A stretch of DNA of 64,000 nt from Epiperipatus broadwayi (Eukaryota; Onychophora; Udeonychophora; Euonychophora; Peripatidae), in assembly GCA_028023455.1 (NCBI GenBank), contig JAQFVV010012405.1:10125923-10189922 (forward strand), read 5' to 3'. This document shows positions 1-15,743 of the stretch, piece by piece. The translations under genes and the position numbers were made by a program. Below the pieces are notes generated by a model. It had not been told where the DNA came from and made no database searches. It worked only from the letters and a program-made list of their open reading frames with translations. Within the stretch, counting starts at the first letter, position 1, and each line of letters starts with the position of its first letter.

Positions 1-1160
1 CAAATTATTATTTAATACTTATTTGTAAAAAAAATGTATGAGTATTTTAAAAATAATTTTAGTTATAAACAAATTATAATTATTAAGATATCAATATCAC
101 TTATTTTTTGAGATATAAATTTTAATTATTTGTGTAATCATAATGTCTGTATTTTTTTGTTTAACCAAAATATAGGTAAATTACTTGAATGATCCCAAAC
201 ATTTAATCATTTAACAATATTTGGAAATAATTACTTATCACATTTGACTGATTATTAATTATGTTTTTAAAATTAATGCCAACCATTTAAAAACAGAAAT
301 TTATTTTTTATCTTAGATTTGTAGGCAACGAACCAAAATATTATTAATATTTTGACTAATGGTTCAAAACTGCAACTGATGTGTTATTACTCTCTCATGG
401 TATTCTATTATCTTACTACCCTGACATTGTTTTGTAAAAATAATAAATTATAACAATGGATTTAAAATATGATTAATAAACCAAATATATATATATATAT
501 ACAAATGATGAAATTCATATGCAAGATTTTGTTCTCATTTTTGTGCTTAATGTATATGTTTATTTGTTCTTATATAAATATAAGATTGAATAAAAATGTT
601 TCTTTATTTCTATATAAATATATCTGTGTATAAGTGTATATATTAATATGTGCAGGCATACAACAACACTTCATTAGACTGCAGTACCAATAAAAAGCTT
701 ACTTTGATTATACATATAAAAATTTAGTTTTAGCTACTATTATTTATCTACACTCCGCATTGTCTTTGATAAGCCTTTCAGGAATTATTGTGGTCCGGAA
801 TTAAGATCGCGTGCCATGTATTTGCTTACTAAAAAAATTGTGTCTTAAAATTGTAACTTTTACAGTGATGGATTTTTAATTTAGATTCTATTTTTATTAT
901 TCTACAGCAGATACAACCGGAGGATAAGAGTAGCTGTAAATTTAGTGTCCTTTTCATAATGTTAGTGGGAATTTTTTTATTTATATTTGTATTGAGGAAA
1001 AGTATATTTTAATTTATTCTCAGAGTTAATTTTTTCATTTATAACATATTTATTTTTTGGACATCAGTTTAAATAGAAAATATAAAATCTACTATATTAT
1101 TATATAAATTTTTTGTACAGTACAGAATTTTTCATACTTGCACTTCAATATGTAATATAT
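1..1160. other. AT-rich DNA, no gene seen
   Basis: I see no coding frame, RNA gene or clear repeat here, only AT-rich sequence with a short (TA)n run near 485. Confidence 0.6.
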
Positions 1161-1282
1161 AGGGGGTTTGAATTTAGACTTTCACACGACCCTCAACTAT
1201 GTGTGTGATCAAGTGTGTCAGCAGTATGAGATAGAGTGGATAGTTGAGAGTCGTGTGAAAGTCTGAATTCAACTCCCCCTAC
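1161..1282. repeat. Short foldback (MITE-like) element
   Basis: The outer roughly 40 bases on each side are inverted copies of each other: the left side begins TAGGGGGTTTGAATTTAGAC and the right side ends in its near-complement. The spacer is about 40 bp. A diverged relative of the same sequence is found at 6026-6130, so this is a dispersed family. There is no coding capacity. A palindromic miniature transposon is the simplest reading; no target duplication was identified. Confidence 0.6.
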
Positions 1283-1960
1283 TTCATTATTGTAATTAGT
1301 AATGTTTTTTGAAGCATTGAAAATTCATATGTGAGACAGAAGAGTTTGTCTTTTTAATAAAAACTCAGATGTGAATGTTTTGTTTTTTATTTTTCAGTAC
1401 AATTTCAATACTTTTATACATCGAAAACTAGTTATAAAACATAAACCCATATTACCATTTTCTGATAATATTGACAATAGTTGATTATATGTTTTATTTT
1501 TTAGACTTATATTATTTTCCACATGTGATTATTTTTATCAGAAAACTTAACAAATATAAATTTTGTAAAAAAAATATTTTTATTTTACGTGGTAAGTCAT
1601 TCAAGAATCCATAGTAATTTATTAATCTCTTTTTCTAAGTAATGACATTAGAAGATACTTATTCAATAGTTTTAAAAACATTTAAAATGGTAATTTTACT
1701 AAAGAATAATTTAATTTTGCTACAAACAATATTCAGTCGAAAGCTACATATTAAAAAAATCAAGTATAAATTTTGCGCCTCGATTTAATCTTCAGTGAAA
1801 GAATTAATCTAATATCAGAAATCTCTGTATTACATTGGAAAGTAACCTTCTAGAAGAGATAACATTTGCTTTTGTGATTCTACTGGATGTTTGAATATAC
1901 AATTTTAAATAAGATTTTAATAATTAAATTTGTTAAGCGCATACTCATTGTCTTTTAAAT
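1283..1960. other. AT-rich DNA, no feature seen
   Basis: No open frame above background, no repeat and no structured element recognised. Confidence 0.5.
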
Positions 1961-1962
1961 AA

Positions 1963-2050
1963 ATCTTGTGTTAAGATTGTAGAGGTCCCGTCGTTTTTCT
2001 GGCGCATGGTCTTAAGGTTATAGCCTTAATACTAGTACCTAATTTTAACT
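1963..2050 (+). repeat. Diverged copy of the structured repeat found at 25.0-25.6 kb
   Basis: This block shares with the tandem repeat at 25004-25620 the ordered motifs GTAGAGGTCCC, GGTTATAGCCT and TACCTAAT, with a similar stretch (TTGTGTTAAGATT) upstream of the first. GGTTATAGCC sits in a hairpin. Here the stem continues as TTAAGG/CCTTAA, while the 25-kb copies have GAGG/CCTC, so one pair differs on both sides. The spacing differs, so the copy is old. Function unknown. Confidence 0.45.
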
Positions 2051-2715
2051 AGAAATTAAGCACGCACGCACACACACACAAATAAATGGAAAAAGTGTTA
2101 ATTTCATCTTTTTTAAAATAACTTTTCATCAGCCGTTCCTTGGGGATTTTATTTTGGTTATATCATTATTAATAATAATACGTAAATATATTTTTGAAAT
2201 TAAAATTAAATATTATTTTAAGCATATATTGATGTGCTCACGCACTTATATAATCTAATAAAAATAAAAAGACAAGCTTATTGGATATAATTTTGTCTAA
2301 ACACGTAAATCATTTTGTTGTTTTTACCAATGAAGTAATGCTGTAAATATAAAAATTGTTCTTATTAAGTGAAAGTAATTTAAACGATTTTTGTAAGTAA
2401 TTTAAATTGCGAAAATTGAAAATAGGAATGAAATTAGGAAATAGAAGGAAATAACATTAATGAAAAATCAAGTAATCACTAGACTTTAAATAAATAGAAA
2501 ATAAAATGAGGTGATATTCTAATAGTTTAAGAAGCTTGCAGTCATTCTAAGTAATAAACTTTATTTTTATTAAAATAAAAGACAAATAACAATTAATTAA
2601 TTTTCTATTTTATTTTCATTATATAACTTATAACGAATCTTTTAGATATGCCATATATATTATTTGAAACATAGCATAGATAAAAGATGAAGATTGTAAA
2701 TTCATATTTAAATCT
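2051..2715. other. AT-rich DNA with a short CA-rich run
   Basis: A short CACG/CA run lies near 2061-2082. Nothing else is recognised. Confidence 0.5.
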
Positions 2716-2716
2716 A

Positions 2717-3040
<324 letters not shown>

Positions 3041-3041
<1 letters not shown>

Positions 3042-4655
3042 GTTATCATGTCTATATGATTCTAAATTCCTGATAATTAAATGAATTGTATTTTTTAGAA
3101 TGATCAGTCACTTACTGTGATTTCTCAAAATCATATTTATCATAATGATGATAAAATCTATAAATGTCATTGTTGATCCCACTTCTTTTATTTCATTAGT
3201 ATATTTTATCAGCATTTATATACTTTTTTAATAAATTTAATTAACTATTGGGTTTCTGTATTGTAAATTATTTTCACTTGATTATAAAAGTTACTTTATA
3301 AAAACATTCAGTTATTTGAGAATACTATTTTAACAACCTGTAAAAAAATCACCTTTTTTAATATTCATAACTATTAGATTTCACACCAGCTTAAAATTAA
3401 ATGCTATATCTAAATTATTTGGTCACCAAAATGTTTCTCATAAAAAAGAGAACATCCATCTTTGATTACAAATTTTATTATGATATCAAAAAAGAAACAA
3501 GTGAAACATTTGGCAATAATATGAATTCTAGTATATATAAAAGATATGGATGCTAAAACTTGGATAAACATTTTTGTAAACTTATTTCAGAAAATTCTGC
3601 CTAATCATGTGACATGCTGATTTCATGCTATAATTCGGCATAATATTTTTTGCTTAAGCAATGTTATGATAAGTAATTATTAATTGCTGAATATCCAAAT
3701 CATACAAATTATTTTGAATTATAGATTATATTTAAATGTGCTTTGATAACTGTGAATTGGAGCTATATGATACATACACTTAACAATTTGGTTATATTTG
3801 CAAGCTAATTATTATAGTAAATTGTGCTTATCAAGGCAAAAACTATGAGTAATAATTGTTATGATGTACTGGAATTATCTAACTCATGAACTTAGCTAAG
3901 TGAGATCTGAGAATAATAGTTCTTATATTGAGTTAGAATTATCTGAGTTCTACATTGAGACAATTAGTATCAGAGAATTCTAATTATCATGACTAAGTAT
4001 AATTATCTGATTTATATATGTAGCTAGTTAATAGTTAAGTATGCTAATGGTTATGATAATTAATAGTTCTTTGATTCATATATTTAATCAGTTGATAACT
4101 GATAATGATAATTGGTATAGTGGAAAGGCTTTATCTCCCTCACACAATTAATTGATTTCTGAGAATCTAATTCTTTATGGTAAATTGGAATTATACTAGC
4201 TAGTTTATAGTGAAAATGCTAATTGATTTAGCGAATTAGAATTGTCTGATGGTAACATTACATTAGTAATAGCCCATTATGTTACTAACCATATAATAAT
4301 CAATAAAGCAAGTCACATATAGTGTGACATTGCTTTTATAAGTTTGTACAATAGTAACTCAACACTTATGTCAGGTAAACAAAATATTCACATAATTTTC
4401 TTTTTGATACTCATTTATGGTTTTGTAGATCCATTTGGTTAAATGTTTACATAGAGATTACACAAAAACATCATATCTCTCTCACTTGAGTTATGCTGTC
4501 TTGTTATTACTCTTTGATATAAATATGATATTAAGCATAACCATTAGTTTAATGATAATAGATGTTCCCCAATTTTTATGTTAAGATTATTAACATAGTG
4601 GTCATTACTAAGTAATACTATATTAAAGCAAATATATATATATATGAAAATTTTA
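3041..4655. other. AT-rich DNA, no gene seen
   Basis: No coding frame or recognised repeat. A short palindrome (GTCACATATAGTGTGAC) lies near 4312-4328. Confidence 0.5.
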
Positions 4656-4661
4656 CAACAT

Positions 4662-4672
4662 TATATAGTATG

Positions 4673-4718
<46 letters not shown>

Positions 4719-4729
4719 CATACTATATA
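4662..4729. repeat. (TA)n palindrome with 19-bp unique flanking arms
   Basis: A (TA)n core is bracketed by TATATAGTATGTAATTATA at 4662-4680 and its exact inverted copy at 4711-4729. It would form a cruciform or hairpin. Similar palindromic AT cores recur in this window (14.3 kb and 42.9 kb). Confidence 0.8.
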
Positions 4730-5023
4730 CTATGTATATATATATATATAGTATTAAATATGATTCTCAAGTGTCAAACATTCTGCTCTTACAATTTTGG
4801 TACTACTTACTTCACATAAATATATTAATAATTATTACAAATCATTAATTAAATTAAAGAATATCCCTTGCCCTAAAACTAAAGATTATTCCCAGCCCCT
4901 CATGTAAAATTTAAATTTCAGTGAAATGCATCTCTGTGAGCATTTCCCTTTTTCAGATGTCTTCATTTACATGTTTCAAAAAAGTGCTGTGAAGTAGAGC
5001 ATTTAAATATACCTATTAAAAAT
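4730..5023. other. AT-rich spacer
   Basis: Another short (TA)n run lies at 4735-4751. Nothing else is recognised. Confidence 0.5.
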
Positions 5024-5345
5024 ATATACAAAATTAACAAAATGTATGCCACACTTGAATGAGAAGCTATAAAGATACACAGAAATTATTACACGCTAAG
5101 CGCTTTCGAGGTCTTTTGCCTCATATTCATAGCGGTACTGTGAGCTGCAGAACGAAAAAATAGGGCAAGGGAATATGCTTTGCATACTGTTTTGTTTCCC
5201 TTGCCCTATTTTTTCATTCTGCAGCTCACAGTACCGCTATGAATATGAGGCAAAAGACCTCGAAAGCGCTTAGTGTGTAATAATTTCTGTGTATCTTTAT
5301 AGCTTCTCATTCAAGTGTGACATACGCTTTGTTAATTTTGTATAT
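5024..5345. repeat. Large near-perfect foldback element
   Basis: Two arms of about 149 bp (5024-5172 and 5197-5345) are nearly perfect inverted copies, separated by a 24-nt loop. Only a few mismatches separate them, and the arms include GC-richer sequence such as CGAGGTCTTTTGCCTC unlike the surroundings. A similar AT-rich string (TATTAAAAATATATA) lies just outside each end and could be a target duplication. There is no coding capacity. The high arm identity suggests a recent origin or ongoing arm correction. Confidence 0.85.
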
Positions 5346-5791
5346 TAAATTATCGAATGAGAAGTCTTAAAATCTTTAATACTATTAAAAATATATATAA
5401 AATAAGAGATGGTTTATTTATTCCATGTGTTTATGTTTAATTTAAAAGCTGATATATTATTTTTTAACTGGGATTTAAAATTTACAGCTGGGCTAGAGAC
5501 AAACACTTATCTAATAAATGGTTGGTAATAACCATTCCATTAATGTTGTATTGGTCCAAGGTATGCAATGTCAAAGCTGTAAGGAACATAAAGTTTGATA
5601 TTTTAAAATCAAAGTATTATAATTTAATATTTGATAACTTTAAACAAATGATTAAAATATGTATGGGTAACTAAAATTATTAGTTCTTATCAGAAGGCAT
5701 ATTGAAACTATTTATCTTTTTCAGATGTTTTTATTTATATTTTTAAAAAAATTGTATATGGGACTTTTAAATATGCCTACAACACACACAA

Positions 5792-5831
<40 letters not shown>

Positions 5832-6025
5832 ACAACTCTGAAATAAACTATGCAATATTCAAAATACCAATATATAATAATACATAATTGCTGCAGCCAG
5901 TTTACGGCATGTTCATCATCTTGAGTTGCATGGCAGACATGCTATAAGCTGGAATTAGATATTACATATTATTATTTATTAATATCTTAAATATTAACTC
6001 AAATACAGGCATATTATATACCTGT
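5346..6025. other. AT-rich DNA with (CA)n/(TA)n microsatellite
   Basis: A CA-rich run grading into (TA)n lies at about 5781-5830. No gene or other repeat recognised. Confidence 0.5.
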
Positions 6026-6130
6026 ATCAATATATGTAATATATAGGGTATATGAGCACAGACTTTCACATGACCCACCACTCTCCACTCTATCTCATAA
6101 CACTGATACATTTGAACACATATATGGTGA
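6026..6130. repeat. Diverged relative of the foldback element at 1161
   Basis: ATGTAATATATAGGG followed by AGACTTTCACATGACCC matches the left end of the 1161 element. CCACTCTATCTCATA followed by a CTGATACATTTGAACACATA-like string matches that element's interior in inverted orientation. No complete second arm is seen. Confidence 0.5.
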
Positions 6131-6945
6131 AAAGATAAATAATCACCAATGTACATATTTCATGTTAAACCAGCAATCATCAGTTGGTCGAGATTATCAT
6201 CTCTATACATATATGTAATAAGTGCTCAGATATATATTAAGATAGTCAGTCTTCATACTTTAATGGTCAGGCTTCAATCCACTGCACACTCCAACTCTTC
6301 AACTGTCCATCCAAATGAAAATCTGATGATGGAATGCTCAAAGGCCAAACCGAGGCTGAGATTCTCATCACACTCATGTTGACCTAAAGTCAATATGATC
6401 CCTCATGTACAAGACATATTTCCATTTAATACATATACAAGTGATGGGCAGACATCTCTACAATGTAATAACTGAAATACAGGTATATTGGTTATTATTT
6501 ATTTTGAATATTGTAGATTTTATTCTAGAATTTTTAATTTATGATATTTATTTGATTTGATTTTACTTATATATATATTTTAATATTTTAGGTTTTATAA
6601 GTGCTTCTTTTTTTTTTCAATTATGCTACATCTTAACAATGTTAGACAACTTATTTTCAATAAGCCGGTATTTTAAACAACTTTTATTATTTAGTTGAGT
6701 TTGAGGTTAAACATCTGAATCTCAAAGCTCAAGTTTGCAATTATACTCATACAAGATAAGGACAGTTTTTTTTTTTACTATTGAAACTTGGTAAAAGAAT
6801 GAACAATATATATATACCATGAATTGGTTTTGAAAATAAGATTTGTAATTGTCAGCACTCATCTGTATTTCAAATTTATAGAAAGAAGATTATCTATGCT
6901 TCTTTATCACAATCAGTATTTTGAAATTATAATTTAATTATACAA
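6131..6945. other. Unassigned AT-rich DNA
   Basis: The open frame at 6149-6382 has no recognisable domain and I do not call it. The part near 6290-6400 is somewhat less AT-rich and may be an old repeat. Confidence 0.4.
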
Positions 6946-6949
6946 AGAA

Positions 6950-7980
6950 ATGCTTGTTTCAGAGGCAATAGAAAAAAGTTTGCTGTTAACTTAAAGAAGG
7001 CCTATTGATTTTTACTTGAGTCCTTATAGAAAATGAGCAGAGCAAATTCTAACGCCCCCTCAAAATGTTCCTACCATCATAGCTGTAATTACTATGTGAT
7101 TGTTTATATAGTAAACTAACATGGTTGGATTGTTTATCAAAAAATATCAACTAATGTGGACAATTTATTAGCTTTTTACATTTGAGTTTATGATGAAGGC
7201 ATGTTGTGGTTTTTCTTTTCAGTGGAATAATGAGGGTTAACTAAAATATCTGTGGATTTTTTAAAGGCAAAAATGTGTGAGTGAATTCATATAAAAAGAA
7301 TAGTTTTTTATAATACTGATAGGGAAAACTAAATTATGACTCTGGTTTCCAGATGTCTGCAAATGAACCAGTCAAAGAAATCATTATTGGCCAAAGGAAC
7401 ATGGTGAGAATAATTCCATGTAGGCTAACATTTAGTGATGACTTTTTATATAGTTACCCACAACTGCAAATCATTTTCAAGTGAAAGAAGATTGCACGAA
7501 TTGGAAGAACTGTCTTATGCTCAATGGGATTATGCTGGACTATGTGATATTATAAGAAAAGGTGAAGTGACAATTGATTTAATGAGTGGTCATACACTTT
7601 ACTCAAAAAGCACAACTGTTTGAATTACAAAGAAAATGGGATTTATTCAAAACAAAGAGTGGACAAAACACAAAATTGTTGATGATATATTAGATCAGAT
7701 GACAAGATCAGTTATTCAAATTAATGGAAGTTATGCAATGTGGACAATTCTGATTATATCCTAGAAAGTTAACATTATGATTTAAGAAATAGAGATTTTT
7801 ATATAGACATAAAGATGCTTCTGTTAAGACCAAATAACATTTTAAAAATTATCATGGAAAGCTTTAATACTAGATGAAAATGTTATAGAAACACTTGTTT
7901 ATGTAGATATAAATAAGAAAAGACACAGACTTGTGGAATTTGAAGAAAATATAAAAACTACTTATGATAGGATTTAATGT
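6950..7980 (+). mobile_element. RTE-like LINE fragment 1 (leader plus endonuclease start), broken
   Basis: From 7372 the sequence aligns base by base with the better RTE-like copy that begins at 34019. The frame 7435-7623 reads MTFYIVTHNCKSFSSE, matching the TYNCRSLSSEGRLQELEEEL start of the apurinic-type endonuclease in that copy. Similarity resumes around 7890-7975 (RHRLVEF-type residues), then stops, so the reverse transcriptase is missing. Upstream, 6950-7330 resembles 15050-15370 ahead of the second copy, so it is probably part of the element's leader. Multiple stops and shifts make it non-functional. The loss of the 3' side is unusual, because LINE copies normally lose the 5' side; the PLE next door may have caused the break. 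Confidence 0.75.
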
Positions 7981-8039
7981 TTTGAGAAAAATATTAAATA
8001 AAAATTGCAACATTCAAATGAAGGCAATTTAATATAATA

Positions 8040-9335
8040 TAATTTATTTCTACTTGCTTACAGTTTCAACTATCCAGCAGTCATCATCAAACTACAATAT
8101 TCAAATATATATAATCATACAATTAATAACTCATCTATCCATACATACTTACAAACAATATCAACATTATAATCAATATCATATTACGTAAAATTTAAAA
8201 TAATATTTTTCAATTATCCTTATAATAATATATCCTTATTCATTTTTAATTACTATTACTTTTTTATCTTATTTTTAAACTTAATTGATTTCCTTTTTCA
8301 TAATTTGTTCTAATTTTAATATATACTTTTTTACATTTAAATATGAAATCACCCCACCTATCTAAGCTTAGTCCTTTGAGGTGATTTAATTTTTGATATT
8401 TATTTCAATTCAGTTTTAAGTACTGGAATTATTTTCTACATTTGTATTACTTTTAAAACATTTTAATAAATTATTTATATCATTTTAATAATAATAACTA
8501 TACAATATATTTTATATAATTCAATTTTTTCAATTTATAATTTTTTTAAAATAACATTACTTTTTTTAAACTCTTACTAATTTCCAAACAAGTTTTAACT
8601 GAAATAATTTCATTTTTTTTTATACTATCATCCTAGCTATTTGTATTAACATCTTTTGAAACTACATTTATTTTATTAACCTATACAAACTTATTTATTA
8701 GTTAACAAATAATATTTTTATAAAATTATTGTCTTTAAACCCAAATCCTTAATTAAAGATGGTCTAATATTTTTAATTAATACAGCTTTTTAAAAAAATT
8801 TTCTCTTTTATTATTAGAATAATTAATCATCTTTACATTATCTTTTTCAAACTGATGGCATGTCTCCAATAAATGTAAATACATAGGTGATCTTTTATCA
8901 CATTTGTGTTGGATTAATCTTGTATAAATTTAATTCTTCATTTCACCTACATAATTATTTCTAATATTGTTAACTTAACACAATTTACACCCAGTTTTAT
9001 ATACTCCGTTTATACAATTTTCCATAAATTATTCCAGAATACATTAAGTATATTCTTATTTATTTATTACTTTAAATTTTATCACATTATTAAACGTCTT
9101 ATTAATTTTGTATATGATTTTATTTATATTTTTTATAATATTGTTGTTATAAGTTTTTTATCTATATATTTATCTTTGTTACATCTATCTTTTTATGATT
9201 ATTTTCTCTGTTATTATTAAATTTCTCTTCTAATAATTTTATTTTATCATCTATAACTTTAATTGGATAATCATTAATTTTAAATTCCTTAATTAATTCT
9301 ACTTGCTTATTGTAATCATCTATATTCCAGCATTA
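8040..9335 (-). mobile_element. Penelope-like element remnant: C-terminal GIY-YIG region and 3' leader
   Basis: Read on the minus strand with frame corrections, about 9330-9240 gives NKQVELIKEFKINDYP, similar to the spacer after the PLE reverse transcriptase. About 9010-8830 gives residues resembling the GIY-YIG nuclease of Penelope elements: YKTGCK, NYVGEMKN, YTRLIQHKC, then LHLLETCHQF near the end. Stops and shifts are frequent and the reverse transcriptase core is not visible. Downstream, at 8091-8061, is a decayed hammerhead-like motif, which fits the known association of PLEs with hammerhead ribozymes. It directly abuts the broken RTE fragment, so it may have inserted there. Confidence 0.6.
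8061..8091 (-). ncRNA. Decayed hammerhead-ribozyme-like motif of the PLE
   Basis: On the minus strand the order is TTGATGA, a short stem GACT/AGTT around a GCTGGAT loop, then GAAAC. This matches a type I hammerhead core (CUGANGA, stem II, GAAA) with the first base changed from C to T. Stem I pairing is not convincing, so it is probably inactive. Confidence 0.5.
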
Positions 9336-13035
<3,700 letters not shown>

Positions 13036-13039
13036 TAGT

Positions 13040-13138
13040 CAAGCGTTGGTGGCTGAGTGGTTAGCACAGCCGCCTTACAAGCAGGTATCCCAGGTTTCGA
13101 TTCACAGCCGATGCTTTGACACATAAAAAATAAAAATA
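13040..13138 (+). mobile_element. tRNA-derived SINE (type 2)
   Basis: The body reads GTTGGTGGCTGAGTGGTTAG, a Pol III A-box-like segment of a Leu/Ser-type tRNA. It is followed by GGTTTCGATTC as B-box-like sequence, then CGATGCTTTGACA and an A-rich tail (ATAAAAAATAAAAATA). The closing CGATGCT-TGACA string is shared with the other SINE type at 15744, 18786 and 59832. An 8-bp ATATAATT occurs on both sides (13028 and about 13136), a weak target duplication. It lacks a cloverleaf and is a retroposon, not a tRNA gene. Confidence 0.8.
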
Positions 13139-13408
13139 TAATTGACTTCATCATTAACTAATTGGTATATAAGTAAGGTATTTAAAGTCTAAATAAAGAT
13201 AAAAAGACAAAGAATAATGAGTCGAAAATAAATTTTGCTATAAGAAAACAAATCAAGTATTAAATACATATAAAGTCTAAATATATGTGTTTACTTGACA
13301 TCATTGATAATTTCTTTTAATTTATCCACCAAACTTTATTTATAAAAGACTTCATTACCTTGATTAAAGTGAGCTTTCTAAGGTTTACGATAATGATGTT
13401 TTAGTTGC
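13139..13408. other. AT-rich spacer
   Basis: Nothing recognised. Confidence 0.5.
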
Positions 13409-13919
13409 ATTTATATATTGGACTATTTCCATCATCTAATATGAATATTGAATGTCTTTTTAAAAAAATAACTTTATTTAAATATTCCACATACATTCAA
13501 CTGTCAGTAATAGAACACAGGTTAGTATATGCACAATGTTTGGAGAGAAATTATTATTCCCTATTATTTAGGTGTTGCTGGCCTGACCAGTGATAGTAGT
13601 AGGATGAGAATTGAACATGGACTCTTATATTCTTGAGCATTGAATTTTAAGATCATGTTCAATTGGTTAGAACATTCCATAATAATTTAATACTCAAGAA
13701 TATAAGGGTCCAGGTTTGATCCCAATGCTAGTACTGTCACTGGTCAACCAGCAATATCACAAGAAGAAGGGAGAATATTTTCTCTCAAAACATTGAGCAT
13801 ATACTAAGCTGTGGGCCATTACTAACAGTTGAATGTATTTGAAATATTTAAATAAAGTTAAATTTTTCTAAAAACATTCAATACTCATATTAGATCATGG
13901 AAATGTCCAATATATAAAT
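13409..13919. repeat. 505-bp foldback element enclosing an inverted tRNA-like SINE
   Basis: The whole interval folds on itself. The ends are TATATATTGGAC (13412) and GTCCAATATATA (13905); inner pairs include TTGCTGGCCTGACCAGTGAT against its complement, and CTTATATTCTTGAG against CTCAAGAATATAAG. The right arm contains CAGGTTTGATCCC, which resembles a tRNA B box, and TGTTCAATTGGTTAGAAC, which resembles an A box, so a SINE may have been duplicated head to head. A related element is at 31945-32345. The frame at 13405-13593 is not a gene. Confidence 0.75.
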
Positions 13920-14220
13920 ACAGGAATAGCTTTCTATTATATTTTATCTGCTAGAATATCTTCCTAACCAAAGCAATCTATATTCTATTTTTTTAGATTT
14001 ATAATATTTACAAATGGGTGGAATATGCCTATAATGGACCATTATAATTTTCCATAAAAATCATGCTTTACATTGCAAAATACATTTTAGAAAGTCTGTT
14101 ATTAACATCCAATTCCTATGCCAATATCAAATAAAGAAATGTTATTATAATAGTAGATTCTATAGTATCATTTATTCAAAACAGTTGTCTTGGAGATTCC
14201 TTGTGTTGATAAACATGGGC
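13920..14220. other. AT-rich DNA, no feature seen
   Basis: Nothing recognised. Confidence 0.5.
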
Positions 14221-14225
14221 TATTG

Positions 14226-14260
14226 CCATGTGATTTATATATATATATACATACATTGAT

Positions 14261-14291
<31 letters not shown>

Positions 14292-14435
14292 TATTAATCA
14301 ATGTCTGTATTCCAATTATAATAAAATATATATAATTATTAAAACAATACAATAATTAATACAGTAAATAATTAATACTGTACTAATTATTGTATTGTTT
14401 TGAATAATTATTATATATATATATATATATTTATA
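14226..14435. repeat. AT-only nested palindromes
   Basis: ACATTGAT near 14255 and ATCAATGT near 14297 bracket a (TA)n core. A second palindrome pairs ATTATTAAAACAATACAATA (from about 14335) with its complement ending about 14412, around an inner palindrome TACAGTA...TACTGTA. A third (TA)n run follows. It probably arose by microsatellite expansion with template switching. Confidence 0.7.
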
Positions 14436-14454
14436 TATGATAAAAATAATAAAT

Positions 14455-14600
14455 ATAATGGTAATTGACTATTATATATAGTCTTTCAATCCGCAGAAGT
14501 ACTTTTGTTTAATTTCTTAATCTGCATCAATTGCCATTAAATTCAAAAATCAAAATGGAAGCAAACATTGTAAAATGGTGGAAATATGACAGAAAGAGTT
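14455..14600 (+). repeat. Single-arm copy of the foldback family seen at 15392
   Basis: GGTAATTGACTATTATATA, TCTTTCAATCCGCAGAAGTA and TGCCATTAAATTCAAA match one arm of the palindrome at 15392-15597. Beyond the arm, AAAATGGAAGCAAACATTG matches sequence near 52700, which also carries this arm. The family is therefore longer than the palindromic part. Confidence 0.6.
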
Positions 14601-15045
14601 TGTAGAAAAAATAAATTGAAACTAAATGGGAATTGTAATAATCTGGGTATTCTTAATGAAATGTTGTGAATGTTTGAAGCAGGATTAATCTAGATAGCCA
14701 TTTAGGAATTCAAACCATAATTACCTCCTGATACAAAGTACCTGCTGCTTACTCAGACAATGATGACTACTATCTGTCTTCAATAATTTTATTGCTATAT
14801 TACTAGTGAAATCAGTGAACCTACCATAAAATAATAATTTTCACTATAGCTTTGTTGTGATTGTTTGATAACTGTAAACACTTTTACTATCCTTGATTTT
14901 TAAGACGTTAATTATTGATTCTTACCGGAGCAACATAAATGTCTCTATATACTTCATTTATTAATATTCTGTTGAACTTTTACTATTGGATAGCTATACC
15001 CGTTTTTTAAACATTCAAAGACTATTTACAAATATCATAACAATT
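14601..15045. other. AT-rich DNA, no feature seen
   Basis: Nothing recognised. Confidence 0.45.
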
Positions 15046-15391
15046 AATATATTGATTTGAATAAAGGAATTTGCTATACACTGAAAAAAGTTCCATTGAT
15101 TTCTCCTTGAGACTTTAAAGAAACTAAGCAAGACAAGTTGTTAATGTCCACTTCAATTATTCTTGTAATTGTACCTGTTATTATTATATGATTATTCATT
15201 TAGTAAATGAACATGGTTAGGCTGCTCACCAGCATGCTTGCAGTCAGTATAATGAGTTTATTGGCTTTTTTTATCTCTGTGTTTGAGATCAAGAAATACA
15301 TTGGTTTTCTTATCACCTAGTTTTTAAACTGCAATAGTACATTTTGTTGAAAGTGTTTATGTGAGTGCACTTATATATATATATATATATA

Positions 15392-15597
15392 ACAATAAAA
15401 ATAATAAATACTATGGTAATTAACTATTATATACAATCTTTCAATCAGCAAAGTGCTTTCCGTTAATTCCTTAAGCTGCCTCAATTATCATTAAATTTAA
15501 TGGCAGTTGAGGCCGATTAAGAAATTAACTAAAAGTACTTTATGGATTGAAAGATTGTATATAATAGTTAATTACCATTATATTTATTATTGTCATT
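15392..15597. repeat. Foldback element inside the RTE-like LINE leader
   Basis: Two arms of roughly 95-100 bp pair around the centre at about 15498: TAATTAACTATTATATACAA and TCTTTCAATC on the left against their complements on the right. (TA)n tracts flank it at 15373-15390 and 15640-15657. Single-arm relatives are at 14455 and 52606. Confidence 0.8.
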
Positions 15598-15743
15598 ATT
15601 ACAATAGTTTTTTTAATTAATAGACATTTTATTTGTAATATATATATATATATATATTGAAATTTACAATCATAGCAAACTAAATTAAATTTTAGCCCTT
15701 ATTCTCAAGAGGCGTAAAGTTACCAGCTAAGACAGCAGTTATT

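Noticed and set aside
6326-6356. Hammerhead candidate: CTGATGA followed by GGCCAAACC
   Set aside because: It lacks GAAA, stem II is poor and no stem I was found.
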